This document shows, one piece after another, positions 21,345-33,647 of a stretch of 64,000 nt of DNA (the first letter of the stretch is position 1; every line of letters starts with the position of its first letter). Source of the stretch: Ascoidea asiatica (taxonomy: Eukaryota > Ascomycota > Saccharomycetes > Ascoideales > Ascoideaceae); assembly GCA_001600695.1 (NCBI GenBank), contig BCKQ01000001.1, forward strand, positions 2,136,722-2,200,721. The letters run 5' to 3'. The position numbers and the translations under genes were made by a program. The notes beneath the pieces are model-generated. The model was given only the letters and a program-made list of their open reading frames with translations, had not been told where the DNA came from and did not search any database.

Positions 21345-23069
21345 ATGACCTCTGAGTACCAATTTTCTTTATCCTATTCAGATTCAAAATCTGTATCCTC
21401 TTACCCAAGTTTAACTGATTTTTCAAATACTCCTTTAAATGATCCTTCTAGCAAAACTGTTCGAGATGAAAATATCATCAACGATAGGAATAAAAATGAT
21501 GATATAAATAATAATGGTGTTATACAGTCTAATACACAACTTATTCAAGAAACTAGTAAGAATACAAATCTTGAAACAACTACTTCTTCAATAATCAAAA
21601 CAACTTCAAATACTAAAAACGATTTAAATCAAGAATCAATTAATAAACCTCAGGTTCAAACTGTTTTATCAATAGATGATTATATTTCAAAAGCAATAGA
21701 AAATAAATTATTATCTTATTCAAACCAATATCAACTACAATTATCAAATTTGAATAAATTAAATAATCTAAATAATCCAAATGATGTGACTAACATGAAT
21801 AATTTAAATTCACAAATTTCTAATAATAATAATAATAATAATTTCAATTTCTATAGTTTTACTCAAGGTTTATTAATTGGCCAATTCACTGTTGTATTAA
21901 TTTTACTCTTGTTTATAAAATTTTTTATATTCTCAGATTCTATACCCAATAATAAAAATAAAACTAATGATAATTTATCTAATAATGATAAAAATTCAAA
22001 AAACTATAATAATAACAAAACTAATATAAATTCTTCAAATAGTGTTAAATTCAATACTTCAATCAATGATATATTCAAAAAAAAATTGAAATTTTCTTCA
22101 AATTATATAACTTTTTCAAATATGAATTTAAATCATAATCTAAATAATAATTTAAATAATAACAAGTCTGACTCAAATTCAAATAAAGAAAAAATTAATT
22201 CAATTTTAGAAAAAACTTATTATGATGTAAATCAACATCATTCCGAATCTTTAGATTGGTTTAATGTTTTAATCGCTCAAATTATTTCTCAATTTAGATA
22301 TGAAGCTTTAAATTCAAATAATCTTATAAATTCTTTAGAAAAAATTTTATCCTCAAATGATTCTTCAATTAAATTACCTGATTGGTTAGATCAAATAAAA
22401 ATCAATGAAATTGATATAGGTGATGATTTTCCAATTTTTTCAAATTGTAGAATACTTGAAAAAAATTTACCAATTAATAATAATCCTGATAATATTAAAA
22501 ATTTAGAAGCAAAAATTGATGTAGATTTATCTGATACTTTAACTATTGGTATTGAAACAAATTTATTAATTAATCAACCTAAATTTTTAACTGCTGCTTT
22601 ACCAATATCATTATCTGTTTCAATTGTAAGATTTTCTGGTTGTTTATCTGTTTCATTAGTTTCAACTTCTGATCATGAGTTTTTAAAGTTATATAATAAC
22701 TCTCATCAAACTAAAAAAGATAATGAAAATTCAAATAATATTAATAATTTAACTAAAAGTGCTGCCCTACTATTTTCTTTTTCAAAAGATTATAGATTAG
22801 AATTTAAAATAAATTCATTAATTGGATCAAGAAGCAAATTAGAAAATGTTCCAAAAATTGGTTATTTAATTGAACAAAGATTAAAAGAATGGTTTACTGA
22901 AAGATGTGTTGAGCCTAGATTTCAATTAATTCCATTGCCGAATATTTGGCCAAGAAAAAAAAATGTAATTCCAGTTGTTAATAATAATCCCAATGGTCAT
23001 GATAATCATAATAATGATGACGATGATAGTATTAATAGTAATGCCGATAATAACAGTTCAACAACATAA
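21345..23069 (+). CDS. MMM1: ERMES complex subunit Mmm1 (maintenance of mitochondrial morphology)
   Basis: 574 residues from the ATG at 21345; an upstream in-frame TTG at 21297 is not a likely start. A luminal Asn/Ser-rich N terminus (1-170) leads into the single transmembrane helix (about 175-196) with the Mmm1 signature SFTQGLLIGQFTVVL. After a polar spacer the SMP lipid-transfer domain runs from about 300 to 545, starting ESLDWFNVLIAQIISQFR and ending with LKEWFTERCVEPRFQ. Mmm1 is the ER-membrane member of the ER-mitochondria encounter structure. It pairs with Mdm12 and contacts Mdm34/Mdm10 to move phospholipids between organelles. The luminal part is longer than in S. cerevisiae (426 residues in total) owing to Asn-rich insertions. 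Another Asn-rich run lies between helix and SMP domain. It is convergent with SAT4. Confidence 0.95.
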   Translation: MTSEYQFSLSYSDSKSVSSYPSLTDFSNTPLNDPSSKTVRDENIINDRNKNDDINNNGVIQSNTQLIQETSKNTNLETTTSSIIKTTSNTKNDLNQESINKPQVQTVLSIDDYISKAIENKLLSYSNQYQLQLSNLNKLNNLNNPNDVTNMNNLNSQISNNNNNNNFNFYSFTQGLLIGQFTVVLILLLFIKFFIFSDSIPNNKNKTNDNLSNNDKNSKNYNNNKTNINSSNSVKFNTSINDIFKKKLKFSSNYITFSNMNLNHNLNNNLNNNKSDSNSNKEKINSILEKTYYDVNQHHSESLDWFNVLIAQIISQFRYEALNSNNLINSLEKILSSNDSSIKLPDWLDQIKINEIDIGDDFPIFSNCRILEKNLPINNNPDNIKNLEAKIDVDLSDTLTIGIETNLLINQPKFLTAALPISLSVSIVRFSGCLSVSLVSTSDHEFLKLYNNSHQTKKDNENSNNINNLTKSAALLFSFSKDYRLEFKINSLIGSRSKLENVPKIGYLIEQRLKEWFTERCVEPRFQLIPLPNIWPRKKNVIPVVNNNPNGHDNHNNDDDDSINSNADNNSSTT

Positions 23070-23374
23070 ATAACCTTTATTTGAATAGTAATTATTTGAT
23101 ATTCAATTTTAAGAACTTTGTATATAATTTATATAATGTATAATAATAAAAAAAAAAGAATAATATGTTTATATTAAAGTGAATGTAAAAGCAGGTTAGA
23201 AAGATTCAAATTTTATGAATTAAATAGAAATAAGTGTTAACAAAAAAGACTACTAAAAGAAAAAAAAAAAAGACAAAAATTAAAATGAATATTACAAAAT
23301 ACATTTGAAAAAAAAAAAATTATTAAACCTATTTACCTAATCGATTGATCACTCAGAACTCAAATTAATTAATC
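23070..23374. other. Convergent 3' spacer between MMM1 and SAT4
   Basis: About 300 bp of A-rich sequence (several A8-A12 runs). It probably holds the two polyadenylation regions; no gene. Confidence 0.6.
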
Positions 23375-26300
23375 TTAAATCTGTTTATTTGATGTATCAT
23401 TCAATATTCCTCCTGTATTAGAATTAGAATAACTAACTGTTTTATTAAATGTAACCAATTTCTTATCTTCTCCAACTAATTCATTCTCTTTTGATAAATT
23501 TTCATCATTTTCAGTAGTTTCTTTACTATTTACAAGAATCGGCTTTTGTGGGGATTTTTGCTGAGGTTCAGCTTTAATAGATAAATCCTTAAGATTATTA
23601 TTTAAAGCTTCATTTGATAAATTTTCCATTTCTATTTCTTCTATTTCTTTTTGATTCTCCTTGGCTTCATTTTCTATTATTACTTTTTCATTTTCTAGTT
23701 CTTTCTTTTTCTCTTTTTCATTTTCTAAATTTTCTTTTAGCTTTTCATTTTCTAAATCTTCCTTAGCCTTTCTATCAGCCATTAGCTTTTCGGCTTTTTC
23801 TCTTTCTTGATCTCTCTTTTTCTCTTCTTCTTCTTCTATTTTCTTTTGTTCTTCTTCTTCTTTAGTAAGATAGAAATGATGTTTATGATTTTTACCTTTA
23901 TAATATGTCTTTAAGAATAATACTTGATCTTTAGTTAAACCTTTATCATTATTTCTTGATAATTTTTTAGATAATTGATAAATTTTCAAAGGATCTGTTT
24001 CAGTATCCGTATCATCTGTTAAAGAAATAATTCTTTCTTCATCAGAATCTGAAGAGTCTCCTTCAGAATCACTTGATTCTGGAGCTGCATGACAATGACA
24101 GTAATCAATATTAACAAACCATTCACTTTCATAAATTTGTTCTAAAGAAATTCTATTTTCTGGATCTAAATCTAACATTCTACTAACTAATTCTCTTGAA
24201 GCATGAGGTAATAATCTTAATAATTTATATGGACCTTTTGTTTTGGATTTTGGTATAATTGTTTTACCATTAGAATCTTTTAAATTTGGATCATAATTAT
24301 CAGGCATTGTAGCAAAATTTTTATAAGAATTATCAGTTAATTTTGGACATTTCCATGGGAATCTTTTAAGAATCATACAACAATAAATTATAGCTATAGA
24401 CCATATATCACTAGGTCTTGGATCATAATATCTATGAGTTAAAACTTCTGGTGCTAAATAAGGATCAGAACCAACAATACCTTTACACTTAACAATTTCT
24501 TCTTCAAATGGATATCTAAATACAATTGCAGAACCAAAATCAATAAGTTTCAAAATACCATATTTATTTACGACACAATTATCTAATTTTAAATCTCTAT
24601 GAGCTAAACCCATTGAATGTAAATATTTAACACCTTCAACAATTTGTCTAAAATAACAGAAAATTTCATGTTTTCCCATTAAACCACTCATAACAATATT
24701 AAAAAAATCATAAGGACAATATTCCATAACAATTAAAATTTTTAAATTTGATTCTTTTAATAAATCATAAGTTTCAATAATATTTTCATGATGTAAAGTT
24801 GAACCAATCATAAATTCACTTGTTATTTTTTTATTATAATCACTTATTGATTCTCTTTGATTTTTTGGTCTGAATAATTTAACAGCAAATAATTTTCCAT
24901 CAGATGGTCTTTCAACAACAGATACAGAACCTCCTGCACCTTCACCTAATAATTTACCAGGAATACCATATTTTTCAATTAATTCAGAAGCAGATTCTCC
25001 ATCAAATAATAATTTTCCAGAAGGACCACTTGCAGTTGGAGATTCAGGAATATTTTCTTTTGAATTATTTAATATTTGAGTTAATTTTTGTTGATTTTCT
25101 AATTTTTGTTTTTGTTGTTTTTGTTGTTGTTGATCTTGTTGTTGTTGTTTTAAATGATGTAATTTTGATAAACCAGGGGTTAAATTTTTTTTTGAAGAAT
25201 CTTTATTTGGATGTATATTAACTAAAGAACTCAGTAAAGAATGATGAGTATTTTTATTATTATTAATATTTGCACCAGAAGAATCGGATTGAATTGAAGA
25301 AAAAGAAGATTTATTTAAATTAGCTGAAATTAAAGATTTAGAATTATTTTCAACTTTTTTAGTACCTTTTTTAAAAAATCTTTTCAAAGAATTATGATTA
25401 TTATGTCTTATGGCTTGAACTTCTTTATGTTTTAATTGAATTTGTTCAATAGCCTTTGAATTGAATTGTCTAACATTATTTTGAACTTTAATATGATGAT
25501 CATGTAATTTTACGATAGGTTTTGGAATTGGCATTGGTTTTTGATTTAAAAAAGATTTTCTATTATTTAATTTTGAAACTTTTTTATCATCAGGTTTTAA
25601 ATGATTATCTTTTTTTTTAATTTTTTTTTCATCATTTTCAATGGATTTATTATTATTGATATTACTATTATTACTATTAGAATTTGAGTATAAGGACGAA
25701 GAAGTAAAATTTGGAGATAATTTATGTATTGAGTTTTTTGGAGTTAAATCATTATTAATGTTAGTAGTATTTATTTTGATATTTGGTTTATTATGTGAAT
25801 TTATATCATCTTTTAAAGTTATATTTGAATCTTTTTCATGATCTTTAACTTTAATTACTAAACTACTTGAACTATTACTATTATTACTGTTACTACTATT
25901 ATGACTATTATGAGTACTGTGAGTATTATGAGTATTTTGAGTGGTATGACTAGTATTACTATTATTACTTGTATTACTATCACTTTTTTTATTAATATTT
26001 ATATTGCTACTATTATTATTGTTGTTATTGGTATTGGAAAACAATTTTGAATCATTTGAAAAAGAGCGATCACTATTTTTATTAAAAAATCTTCTTTTTG
26101 AAGATTTTGATTGAATACTATTTTGTAAACTATTTTGACTAATTTTTGGAGATAATATATTATTATTGGTGCTATTATTATTATTATTATTGCTATTATT
26201 AAAATCATTTAATAAACTTAAAGCATTTGAACTATTTGAATTATTTTTATGATGATGAAATAAAGAAGAAGTAGAAGAATCTATAGATAAATTATTTGAA

Positions 26301-26779
26301 TTATTTAAATTTGTATTTGAATTTGAATGTGATTGAGAATTTGAACCATTTGTGAAAAGTTTGAATTTATTTTTTGCATTTTTAAATATTCCAGAAGATG
26401 AATTATGTAATTTTTTATTATTACGATTGGTATTATTGATTGTGTTATTGATTGTATTATTGAATGTATTATTAGTTGAATTATTGATTGGAATATCATT
26501 GTTATTATTATTATTATCAAGAGTATTGATATAAACTGGACTATTATTTAAAGAAGAAGTTGTTGAATATTCACTAATTATTGATTGCATACCTGTTGAA
26601 TTTGATTGATTCATTGAGACTGAATTTAAATGATTATTATTAACATTATTATTTGGAGAATTATTAATATTAATACTGATATTATTATTATTGTTTGGAT
26701 TAATAGGAGATTGAATTGGAGATTTAAATTGAGATTTAATTGGAGTCTTAACAGGTTTTATTGGAGTTTGATCAACCAT
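23375..26779 (-). CDS. SAT4: Ser/Thr protein kinase Sat4/Hal4 (NPR/HAL family), regulator of potassium uptake
   Basis: 1134 residues, about twice the S. cerevisiae length (603), because the N-terminal ~590 residues are Asn/Ser-rich low-complexity sequence. The kinase domain spans about 600-890. It opens with [20 protein letters not shown], with FAVKLF for the ATP lysine, [10 protein letters not shown] for the catalytic loop, LIDFGSA and the activation segment [14 protein letters not shown]. The match to Sat4 is close throughout, including [11 protein letters not shown] and [21 protein letters not shown] motif followed by TKEEEE occurs in Sat4 after the kinase domain and recurs here at about residue 965. 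The protein continues with a Glu/Lys-rich coiled-coil tail (about 975-1060) that Sat4 lacks. Sat4/Hal4 with Hal5 stabilises the Trk1 potassium transporter at the plasma membrane and so supports salt tolerance. All catalytic residues are present. Confidence 0.93.
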   Translation of the reverse strand: MVDQTPIKPVKTPIKSQFKSPIQSPINPNNNNNISININNSPNNNVNNNHLNSVSMNQSNSTGMQSIISEYSTTSSLNNSPVYINTLDNNNNNNDIPINNSTNNTFNNTINNTINNTNRNNKKLHNSSSGIFKNAKNKFKLFTNGSNSQSHSNSNTNLNNSNNLSIDSSTSSLFHHHKNNSNSSNALSLLNDFNNSNNNNNNSTNNNILSPKISQNSLQNSIQSKSSKRRFFNKNSDRSFSNDSKLFSNTNNNNNNSSNININKKSDSNTSNNSNTSHTTQNTHNTHSTHNSHNSSNSNNSNSSSSLVIKVKDHEKDSNITLKDDINSHNKPNIKINTTNINNDLTPKNSIHKLSPNFTSSSLYSNSNSNNSNINNNKSIENDEKKIKKKDNHLKPDDKKVSKLNNRKSFLNQKPMPIPKPIVKLHDHHIKVQNNVRQFNSKAIEQIQLKHKEVQAIRHNNHNSLKRFFKKGTKKVENNSKSLISANLNKSSFSSIQSDSSGANINNNKNTHHSLLSSLVNIHPNKDSSKKNLTPGLSKLHHLKQQQQDQQQQKQQKQKLENQQKLTQILNNSKENIPESPTASGPSGKLLFDGESASELIEKYGIPGKLLGEGAGGSVSVVERPSDGKLFAVKLFRPKNQRESISDYNKKITSEFMIGSTLHHENIIETYDLLKESNLKILIVMEYCPYDFFNIVMSGLMGKHEIFCYFRQIVEGVKYLHSMGLAHRDLKLDNCVVNKYGILKLIDFGSAIVFRYPFEEEIVKCKGIVGSDPYLAPEVLTHRYYDPRPSDIWSIAIIYCCMILKRFPWKCPKLTDNSYKNFATMPDNYDPNLKDSNGKTIIPKSKTKGPYKLLRLLPHASRELVSRMLDLDPENRISLEQIYESEWFVNIDYCHCHAAPESSDSEGDSSDSDEERIISLTDDTDTETDPLKIYQLSKKLSRNNDKGLTKDQVLFLKTYYKGKNHKHHFYLTKEEEEQKKIEEEEEKKRDQEREKAEKLMADRKAKEDLENEKLKENLENEKEKKKELENEKVIIENEAKENQKEIEEIEMENLSNEALNNNLKDLSIKAEPQQKSPQKPILVNSKETTENDENLSKENELVGEDKKLVTFNKTVSYSNSNTGGILNDTSNKQI

Positions 26780-28851
26780 TTTTAGAGATAATTGATTAAT
26801 TGACTAATTGATTTATTGACTGAGTGATTTGGTGATTGATAGCTATTTAGAAAATGGAGTAATTGCGCAATATTAAGAATAAGAATAGTAATATAATGAT
26901 GATTATAATGATGATTCTATATTGATTTGATAAATATTAAAATGATTAATAATAATTAAAGATGATGATGATAATTTATTATGATTTCTAAAGATAATAA
27001 TAAAGATGATTCCAGTTTCGATAGCTATCTCAAGATGGGAATGGTGGATCAAAAAAAAAGCGCCCAATAAAAGAATAGACAATAGAATTTAAATACAATA
27101 CAATAAATATAATATTTTATGTCAGTTTGATATTAGATAGATATATTAAATATTTGATGATGATAATGAAAATGATTATGATTGTGATAATGATTATGAA
27201 TATGAATAAAATTGAAATTGAATTTGAATTTGAAATTGAATAAGTTCTTGAAAATGAATATGAGATTGATAATGGATGTATTTTAACGAATTTTAAAATA
27301 GTTTAATTGAATTATCAGTGATTGTAAGTGTAAGTAAAGTGGAAGTGGAAGTGGTAGTGAATAATTTAATTACTGAACTATTGGGCTACTGAAGTAAATT
27401 GAATTTAATGAATTTGCAGTTCTAATCGTATTATTGCAATGAGTTAATAAATTAGTAAGTTAGAAGTAGCAGTTGAAATAGCATTGTGAATTAAGTGGTG
27501 GATTAAGTGGTGGTACTGCGGGAGATACGCTAACTACGGAATCCACCGTACTACTCGCCACACTTTGCCACACCGCTTTGTAAGATATTCCCTTAACTAC
27601 GAAGGCACTCGCCACGTTACACCCCATCCGTCCTGGATATCCGGCCTATTGCAGCACTTGAGAAGCGGACGGGCCACCTGGCCCCGTGGTGAGCCTCCAG
27701 GCACGCACACCACAAGTGGCCACACAAGCCCCGTCGGCTGTTCAAGCCACATTTAAGCTTGCAGTGAATCAGCAGGTCCCGTGCCCAGCTCAGGGTTTCC
27801 CTTTCTGCCCAACAGTTCACCACACAATCAGTTGTTAATTAACCACTCGCGCAACGCTTTTGTTTGTTGCTGTCCACAGCCTGAGCCCTCTCTCTCTCTA
27901 GCTCGGCTCCAGAAACTGCCACTACCCGCTTCCGCTCGTGCCGTCTTATCTCCGCTCGTGCCTTGCTATTGTAACTTTTCTACTGGCTTCCTTTGCTTTC
28001 CGTTCGCTTAGTTAACGGATATCGGAACATAAATCCAAGGGAAATCCAAATCATAACAGCAATGATAATAGCAATAATAATTCCAAAAGTTTCCGGGCCG
28101 TTCCGTTGCTTTTTTTGAAAAATTAATGCCTTTAGGAACAAGACTTAGAAATCCATGGATTCTTCCATTTTTCATTTTCCAAAGTCACAAAGTCAGAAAA
28201 ATCACAAACTTCAATAAAATCGATATAATCAAAGGAATCACCAAACCACCATTTTTAATCTTTCCAATTCAATAAGAAAAAGTGCTTCAATATCCAAAAT
28301 TATGAATAATATTCATTAACATTACTCTGAAAAAGTTCATTATTTGAAAGTATTTGTAATTCAAAGTCTCATGATATTCATTTCAAATAAAGTTATCTAG
28401 AGACCAAATCAAAGGAACTCTTTTTCTCTCGAGTTCTATTTATTTAACGCTATTTTAATTAACTTTTTTACGGTGAACTCACGTGATTTAACCTAAAATC
28501 ATAACTATTTATCCGAAAACCTTTAATTTGATGAATAAATGAATCTATTAAAATAAAGAATACAGAATATAAAGAGTTAAGAATAAAGAATATAAAGAAA
28601 AAATGTACAGAAATATAATAAGTTAATAAAAAATTTCATTAAATTGGGATAATAAAAGCTTACGATAATACTAAAATTATTTTATTTCCCACACTCTTTA
28701 AATGATTTTTGATAGGAAATTCATTTTTTTTTATTGTATATTGTATATTGCTTCATTAAAATATATACAAGTAATCTTTATATACATACTGTATAATAGC
28801 TTGATATCAATTTGTAATTTAGTTATGTCAATAATCTATATAGAAATCCAT
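26780..28851. promoter_or_regulatory. Long upstream region of SAT4 with a GC-rich block
   Basis: The 2-kb interval lies between the SAT4 start and the MAM3 end (both minus strand). The proximal part to about 27490 is AT-rich with GAT/AAT repeats, probably leader and core promoter. The block at about 27510-28010 is the most GC-rich sequence of the window and contains repeated CGCCAC/GCCAC words, a GGGCCA-CC-TGGCCC palindrome at 27671-27684, a CTCTCTCTCT run near 27890 and a repeated CCGCTCGTGCC. A CACGTG lies at 28480-28485. Open frames in this block start at TTG and match no family I know. Confidence 0.5.
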
Positions 28852-31275
28852 TTATTTTTTTGATTTTTTATTTTTCTTATTTTTTTTACTTTTTTTACTT
28901 TTAGTTTTTTGATTTTCATTGAAATTTTGTAAATCAGTGATAGATTTCGGTGAGATACTTAAGTCGTCATCTCTATCTCCATTTTTATTTATTTTATTGG
29001 AGTTATTTGAATTATTGGAATTATTTGATCTTGATGAAGTTATTAAACTTATCTCACTACCTATTTTACTATTATTTCCACCACTTCTTTTACCAAATTC
29101 AATTCCTTCACTGTCACTCAAATCTTCAATAATTGTTTTATTTATACCTTTAACATTTACAATACTTTCCATAAATCCACTATTATTAAATGACATTGCT
29201 CCAATTCCATATCCATATCCAACTCCATTTCCATTTCCAATGTCATGGTTATTGTTATTGTTATTGTTATTGTTATTGTTATTATCATATCCATTTTTGA
29301 ATATATTTTCTTTTATATTCTCATTTGAATTTTCATTATTTTCATTACTTATATTTATACCCGGTAAAATTAATGGAGTTCTTTCATTACTTTCTTTCAA
29401 ATTGCTATTATTATTACCATTATTATTACCATTATCTCCAAATAATTCTTTAGAATGCGCAACTGCAGCTTCCTCATTTAGATGAATAGTTCCATAATTA
29501 CCATTATTTGGAACATTATTTTTAGAATTAATAATTTCTAATTCTTTTGGTATTGGTAATACCATTTTATTTTCATCAATTTTATTTATAATAATATTAC
29601 TATTGTTTTTACTATTACTAATAGTACTATTATTATTGGTCTTACTATTAACTCTTGATAATGATAAATTATTATTTTTTAATAATTCTTTTTGATTTTT
29701 AATTGAAATAAATTTCTTACTTGTTAAAATTGGATCACTTGCTAAATTACTTGGTTTTAAACCTTTTACAACACTTTTATTTTTATTTTTATTTCCAATT
29801 ACACTTAAATGATTATCACTATCTTTACCACTTAAAAGACTGATTTTATTATCATTTTTAACATTAGTATTATTACTATAATTATTATTACTAATATTAA
29901 TATTATCGGTGATTAAGTTAGAATTTTCATTATGATGATCATCATTTTCATCAACAACAGAATCGATTAATCTAAAATCTCCTGAATCAAATGAATTTCT
30001 TGCAGATGTTGTAAATAAAGTATGAAAATATTGTGTTAAATGCCTTCTTGATAATGGACCTGGTTGACTTCTTTTAATTGCTTTATGAATATCAATAAAT
30101 ACATCACTTTCATCAACAATTTCTTCACCAATCAATTCTTCAATAACATCTTCTAAAGTTAAAACACCCATTGAACCAGTTGGAGAACCGGGAAATTTAC
30201 TTACAACAACCATATGAGATTTACCTTCTTGGAAATAATTTAAAATTTTTAAACATGATGTATCAGGTGGTGTTTCTGGTAAAGTTGCTAATGGAAATGC
30301 ACTTACAGGTAATTCATCTTCTGGATCATAAGATATTAAAACTCTAACTAATAACATTCCAATAAAATTAGTTTTTTCATTTGGTAAATATATTGGAATT
30401 CTTGAAAAACCTTTATTAAAAATTTCTTCTACAGCTTTTTGATCTAAAATTTTATCAGCAGAAATCGTATAAACATTTTCAATTGGAGTCATTATTGAAT
30501 CAACGGATTTTTCTTTTAAATCTAAAACTGAAGAAATTATTGTAACTTCATCATCATTTAATCTTTCAACACCCATAGTTCTATGTAAAGTTACAAGAGT
30601 TTTTAAACCTGCTTTTTTATAAATTACACCATGATCTTCACCTAAAACAGAATCTAATAATAAAGCAGTTGGATAAGATATTGGATATAATAAATACATT
30701 AAAAATAATACAAAAGGAGTAAATAAAGCACCGATTTGTAAACCATATCTTACACAAACACTTTGTGGAATAACTTCACCAAATATAACAATTAAGATAG
30801 TTGAAGAAACAACAGCAGCTAAACCACCACCTAAACATCTATCTAAAACAACAGGTAAAGTTTCATTAGTTATTACATTTGATAATAATAAAGTAACTAA
30901 AACCCAATGTTTACCTTTTTTAATTAAATTTAAAACTTTTTTAGCATTTTTTCTTTCATCAAATTCACCACTTTCAGAAATTACTTTTAAATAAACTTCA
31001 TCTTGACCCATTAAAGCTAAAGTTAAACCTGCAAAAATACCACCTAATAAAACTAAAACTAAAGAAATTATAGCATTTGTATAAAATCTTTCAGGTACAG
31101 TATTTATATTTGAATATTCATTATTATATGTATTATAATCATTATTATTTGATAATTTATTAAAAATTGCAATTGGTAAAGATTGAACTAATTTTGGAAT
31201 TAAAGATAGTATTAAAGATAATCTACCAATATTTGAAGATCTAAATGAGGAATTATTCCTGCATTTTATTGTCAT
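28852..31275 (-). CDS. MAM3: Mam3-like CNNM/DUF21 membrane protein with CBS domain pair
   Basis: 807 residues. After a short N terminus, the DUF21/CNNM transmembrane domain (about 65-235) shows [44 protein letters not shown] and [16 protein letters not shown]. The CBS pair (about 255-400) contains [32 protein letters not shown] and [21 protein letters not shown]. The C-terminal half is an Asn-rich cytosolic tail ending in a Lys/Ser run. S. cerevisiae Mam3 (706 residues) sits on the vacuole membrane; its loss changes mitochondrial morphology and heavy-metal sensitivity. The wider CNNM family is tied to magnesium and other divalent cation export. DUF21 and CBS parts are strongly conserved; length variation comes from the tail, whose Asn run is coded by an AATAAC repeat. 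Confidence 0.93.
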   Translation of the reverse strand: MTIKCRNNSSFRSSNIGRLSLILSLIPKLVQSLPIAIFNKLSNNNDYNTYNNEYSNINTVPERFYTNAIISLVLVLLGGIFAGLTLALMGQDEVYLKVISESGEFDERKNAKKVLNLIKKGKHWVLVTLLLSNVITNETLPVVLDRCLGGGLAAVVSSTILIVIFGEVIPQSVCVRYGLQIGALFTPFVLFLMYLLYPISYPTALLLDSVLGEDHGVIYKKAGLKTLVTLHRTMGVERLNDDEVTIISSVLDLKEKSVDSIMTPIENVYTISADKILDQKAVEEIFNKGFSRIPIYLPNEKTNFIGMLLVRVLISYDPEDELPVSAFPLATLPETPPDTSCLKILNYFQEGKSHMVVVSKFPGSPTGSMGVLTLEDVIEELIGEEIVDESDVFIDIHKAIKRSQPGPLSRRHLTQYFHTLFTTSARNSFDSGDFRLIDSVVDENDDHHNENSNLITDNINISNNNYSNNTNVKNDNKISLLSGKDSDNHLSVIGNKNKNKSVVKGLKPSNLASDPILTSKKFISIKNQKELLKNNNLSLSRVNSKTNNNSTISNSKNNSNIIINKIDENKMVLPIPKELEIINSKNNVPNNGNYGTIHLNEEAAVAHSKELFGDNGNNNGNNNSNLKESNERTPLILPGINISNENNENSNENIKENIFKNGYDNNNNNNNNNNNNHDIGNGNGVGYGYGIGAMSFNNSGFMESIVNVKGINKTIIEDLSDSEGIEFGKRSGGNNSKIGSEISLITSSRSNNSNNSNNSNKINKNGDRDDDLSISPKSITDLQNFNENQKTKSKKSKKNKKNKKSKK
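29248..29286. repeat. GTTATT microsatellite coding Asn in MAM3
   Basis: Six consecutive GTTATT hexamers plus a partial one encode a run of asparagines on the minus strand. It is in frame and likely length-variable between strains. Confidence 0.9.
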
Positions 31276-32144
31276 ATTTTGGTTCTTATTTAATTTTTAA
31301 TTTTATTTTGTTGATATAATTGTTATTAGTATATTTTTTTTTCACTTAATAATAGGCTAGTGATTTCCGATTCAAAAAAATTAAGAGTTAAAAGTTTTAT
31401 TTAAGAGTCGAGAGTTAACAAAAGTAAGACAAAGGAGTAAGGAGTAATTTTTTCAATCAATTTAATCTTTTTGATCTATTCGATATTTTCAATCTTTTTC
31501 TTCTAATCAATTAAGATATATGAATATTTGAATATATGAATTTATACAAAAAAGAATAGAATTAACTTAAATTGAGCTAAAATTTTCAAAATAAATTTAG
31601 CAATTTGAGAGCGAAATAAAAGCAAGACAAAATGAGCACTAAACACAAAACTTCAAGCGCGAATGAAATATGAATGAGAATTGAAAGCTATAAGATAGAT
31701 GAATATAAACTGTAGTCAGATATATGAGATATATGAGATATATTATTTATATGAGATGATTATGAGATATGTTACTCTTAGTCTGATTATTACAACAATT
31801 CAATAAAATAACAATACCATTACTATATTATATTGCACTTATTTCTACTGTTCCTTATTGTTTTCAATATTTTACCATCAAGTAATGCCAATACTAACAT
31901 TTTTATATTATTCTCGTGCTTGAGCAGTGCGATGCTTTCCTCTGTTTCCAGTCCTGCCGGCTCTGAGCGCGTGGGCCGTGTGGCTTGTAAAAGGCGTGGC
32001 GCATTACATAAACAATCTCATTCACATATACAGTATCAAGTAAAGTAAATTAAAGTAATTGAAATGATTAAAGAAAGAAATATAAAACAATAAAAAGACA
32101 ACACTGATAATAATTGAATTGATAAATTACTATACAAATTCAAT
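31276..32144. promoter_or_regulatory. MAM3 upstream region / PRS5 3' flank
   Basis: Both neighbours are on the minus strand, so this holds the MAM3 promoter and PRS5 terminator. A short GC-rich patch at about 31910-32005 contains GTGGCGC at 31996-32002, the same word as in the AXL1/MMM1, RIT1 and PMA1/PTI1 promoters. GATATATGA-type repeats occur at about 31710-31765. No gene. Confidence 0.5.
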
Positions 32145-33647
32145 CTACCAACCATGATCAAAAAGCATACTTACAGATTCACCATTATGAATTCTTCTAA
32201 TTGCTTCTGCAAAAATTCTACTCACGTCTAAAACTTCACAAAAGTCAGGTCCAAATTTTTTCCAATTTTCTAATTGTGGTACAGTATTTGTAATGATAAT
32301 TTTATCAATTGAACTTTTTTTAATTCTATTAATTGCATCTCCTGAAAATATACCATGAGTTACAACTGCATAAACGTATTTGGCCCCTTGATCTTTTAAT
32401 AATTTTGCAGCTCTAGTAATTGTATATGATGTGTCAACTAAATCATCTAATAAAATACAAACTTTATCTCGAACATCTCCAACTAGCATTGTTGTAGCAA
32501 TTAACATTGGCTTATTCTCATTATTATTATTATTGTTTCCATTATATATGTCGGGCAGATAAATAGACGTACTTGTAGGTGGTAAAATTCTTGGGGAATT
32601 AGATATACCATTAACTGTACCATTATTTATACAGCTATTGGTACCATTAGTACCACTTGTAGAATTCGTACTATTATTATTGTTATTGTTCTGATTATTA
32701 TTACCATTATTACTATTATTTTGATTATTAATTGGTGCATTAATAACTGTTCTTCTTTCTTTATGAATTAAAGCAAAATTCATACCTAAATTATCTGCAA
32801 TTGCTGTTGTTCTTTTTGCTCCACCTGCATCTGGTGAAACAATAACACAATTTGTATAATTTGGTATATTTCCAATAATATATTGACTTAATAATGGTCT
32901 TGAATATAAATTATCAACTGGTATATCAAAAAATCCTTGAAATTGAGGATCATGTAAATCCATTGTAATTATATGATCCGCACCTGAAACTGTTAATAAA
33001 TCAGCAATCAATGTACCTGCTTGTGCAACCCATTCTTTGTATCCAGAATTATTATCTTTATATGATAAATCTGATGAAAAAATTGATGATGAAGTATTGA
33101 AAGTTCCATTACCATTTCCATTTAAATTTGAGGTTTTAAAATTATTATAATTTAATAATGCTGGTGATCCTAAATTAAATACAGGTGGTGATGGTAATTC
33201 ATTATTTGAAAATTTATTTAATTTCTCAATTGAATTTTCTCTATTCATAAATGATCCTAATCCAAAATTTCTTGGCCTTGGAGTTCCTGGTACACTTTCA
33301 AAAGTATATTCTGATTTTGGTTTGGATGTTAATGGTGCTCCACTTTTAGTATATGGTACATCTGGTTGTCTAGAATATGGAAATAAAGGTAAGACTGCTG
33401 TTACTCTTTTTGCTGAAGCTGTTTTACATGCATTTATTAAAATTAAAAGCTCCATGATATTATCATTTACTTTTCCACTTGATGATTGTACAATATAAAC
33501 ATCTTTTTCTCTAACTGAATCATTAATTGTTACTGAAGTTTCTCCATTTTTAAATTTCTTAAGTTCACAACTTCCTTCTTTTAAAGATAAATTCGAACAT
33601 ATTTTGCCCACCATCTCTGATGATCCAAACACTATTAAATCCCTCAT
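32145..33647 (-). CDS. PRS5: Ribose-phosphate pyrophosphokinase, Prs5-type with two insertions
   Basis: 500 residues against about 320 for a basic PRPP synthetase. The fold is interrupted twice by non-homologous regions, at about 110-200 and 305-378, exactly the architecture of S. cerevisiae Prs5 (496 residues). Conserved parts: KFKNGETSV (33-41), VIVSPDAGGAKRT (268-280), ITMDLHDPQFQGFFDIPVDN (227-246) and the PRPP-binding loop LLDDLVDTSYTI (399-410). Near the first insertion, FPYSRQPDVPYTKSGAPL and FESVPGTPRP resemble Prs5 rather than Prs1. The usual ATP-site loop appears altered (YSRQPD then insertion), as in the other large Prs subunits. These work in hetero-oligomers with Prs2-4 to make PRPP from ribose-5-phosphate and ATP for nucleotide, His and Trp synthesis. 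In S. cerevisiae the Prs complexes are also linked to cell-wall integrity signalling. The second insertion is Asn-rich. Confidence 0.93.
   Translation of the reverse strand: MRDLIVFGSSEMVGKICSNLSLKEGSCELKKFKNGETSVTINDSVREKDVYIVQSSSGKVNDNIMELLILINACKTASAKRVTAVLPLFPYSRQPDVPYTKSGAPLTSKPKSEYTFESVPGTPRPRNFGLGSFMNRENSIEKLNKFSNNELPSPPVFNLGSPALLNYNNFKTSNLNGNGNGTFNTSSSIFSSDLSYKDNNSGYKEWVAQAGTLIADLLTVSGADHIITMDLHDPQFQGFFDIPVDNLYSRPLLSQYIIGNIPNYTNCVIVSPDAGGAKRTTAIADNLGMNFALIHKERRTVINAPINNQNNSNNGNNNQNNNNNNSTNSTSGTNGTNSCINNGTVNGISNSPRILPPTSTSIYLPDIYNGNNNNNNENKPMLIATTMLVGDVRDKVCILLDDLVDTSYTITRAAKLLKDQGAKYVYAVVTHGIFSGDAINRIKKSSIDKIIITNTVPQLENWKKFGPDFCEVLDVSRIFAEAIRRIHNGESVSMLFDHGW

Noticed and set aside
27734-27745. 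GTTCAAGCC, another B-box-like match
   Set aside because: No A box or acceptor stem upstream.
27565-28011. Open frames in the GC-rich block upstream of SAT4
   Set aside because: Non-ATG starts and arbitrary Pro/His/Arg/Ser-rich translations on both strands; GC-rich DNA simply has fewer stop codons here.
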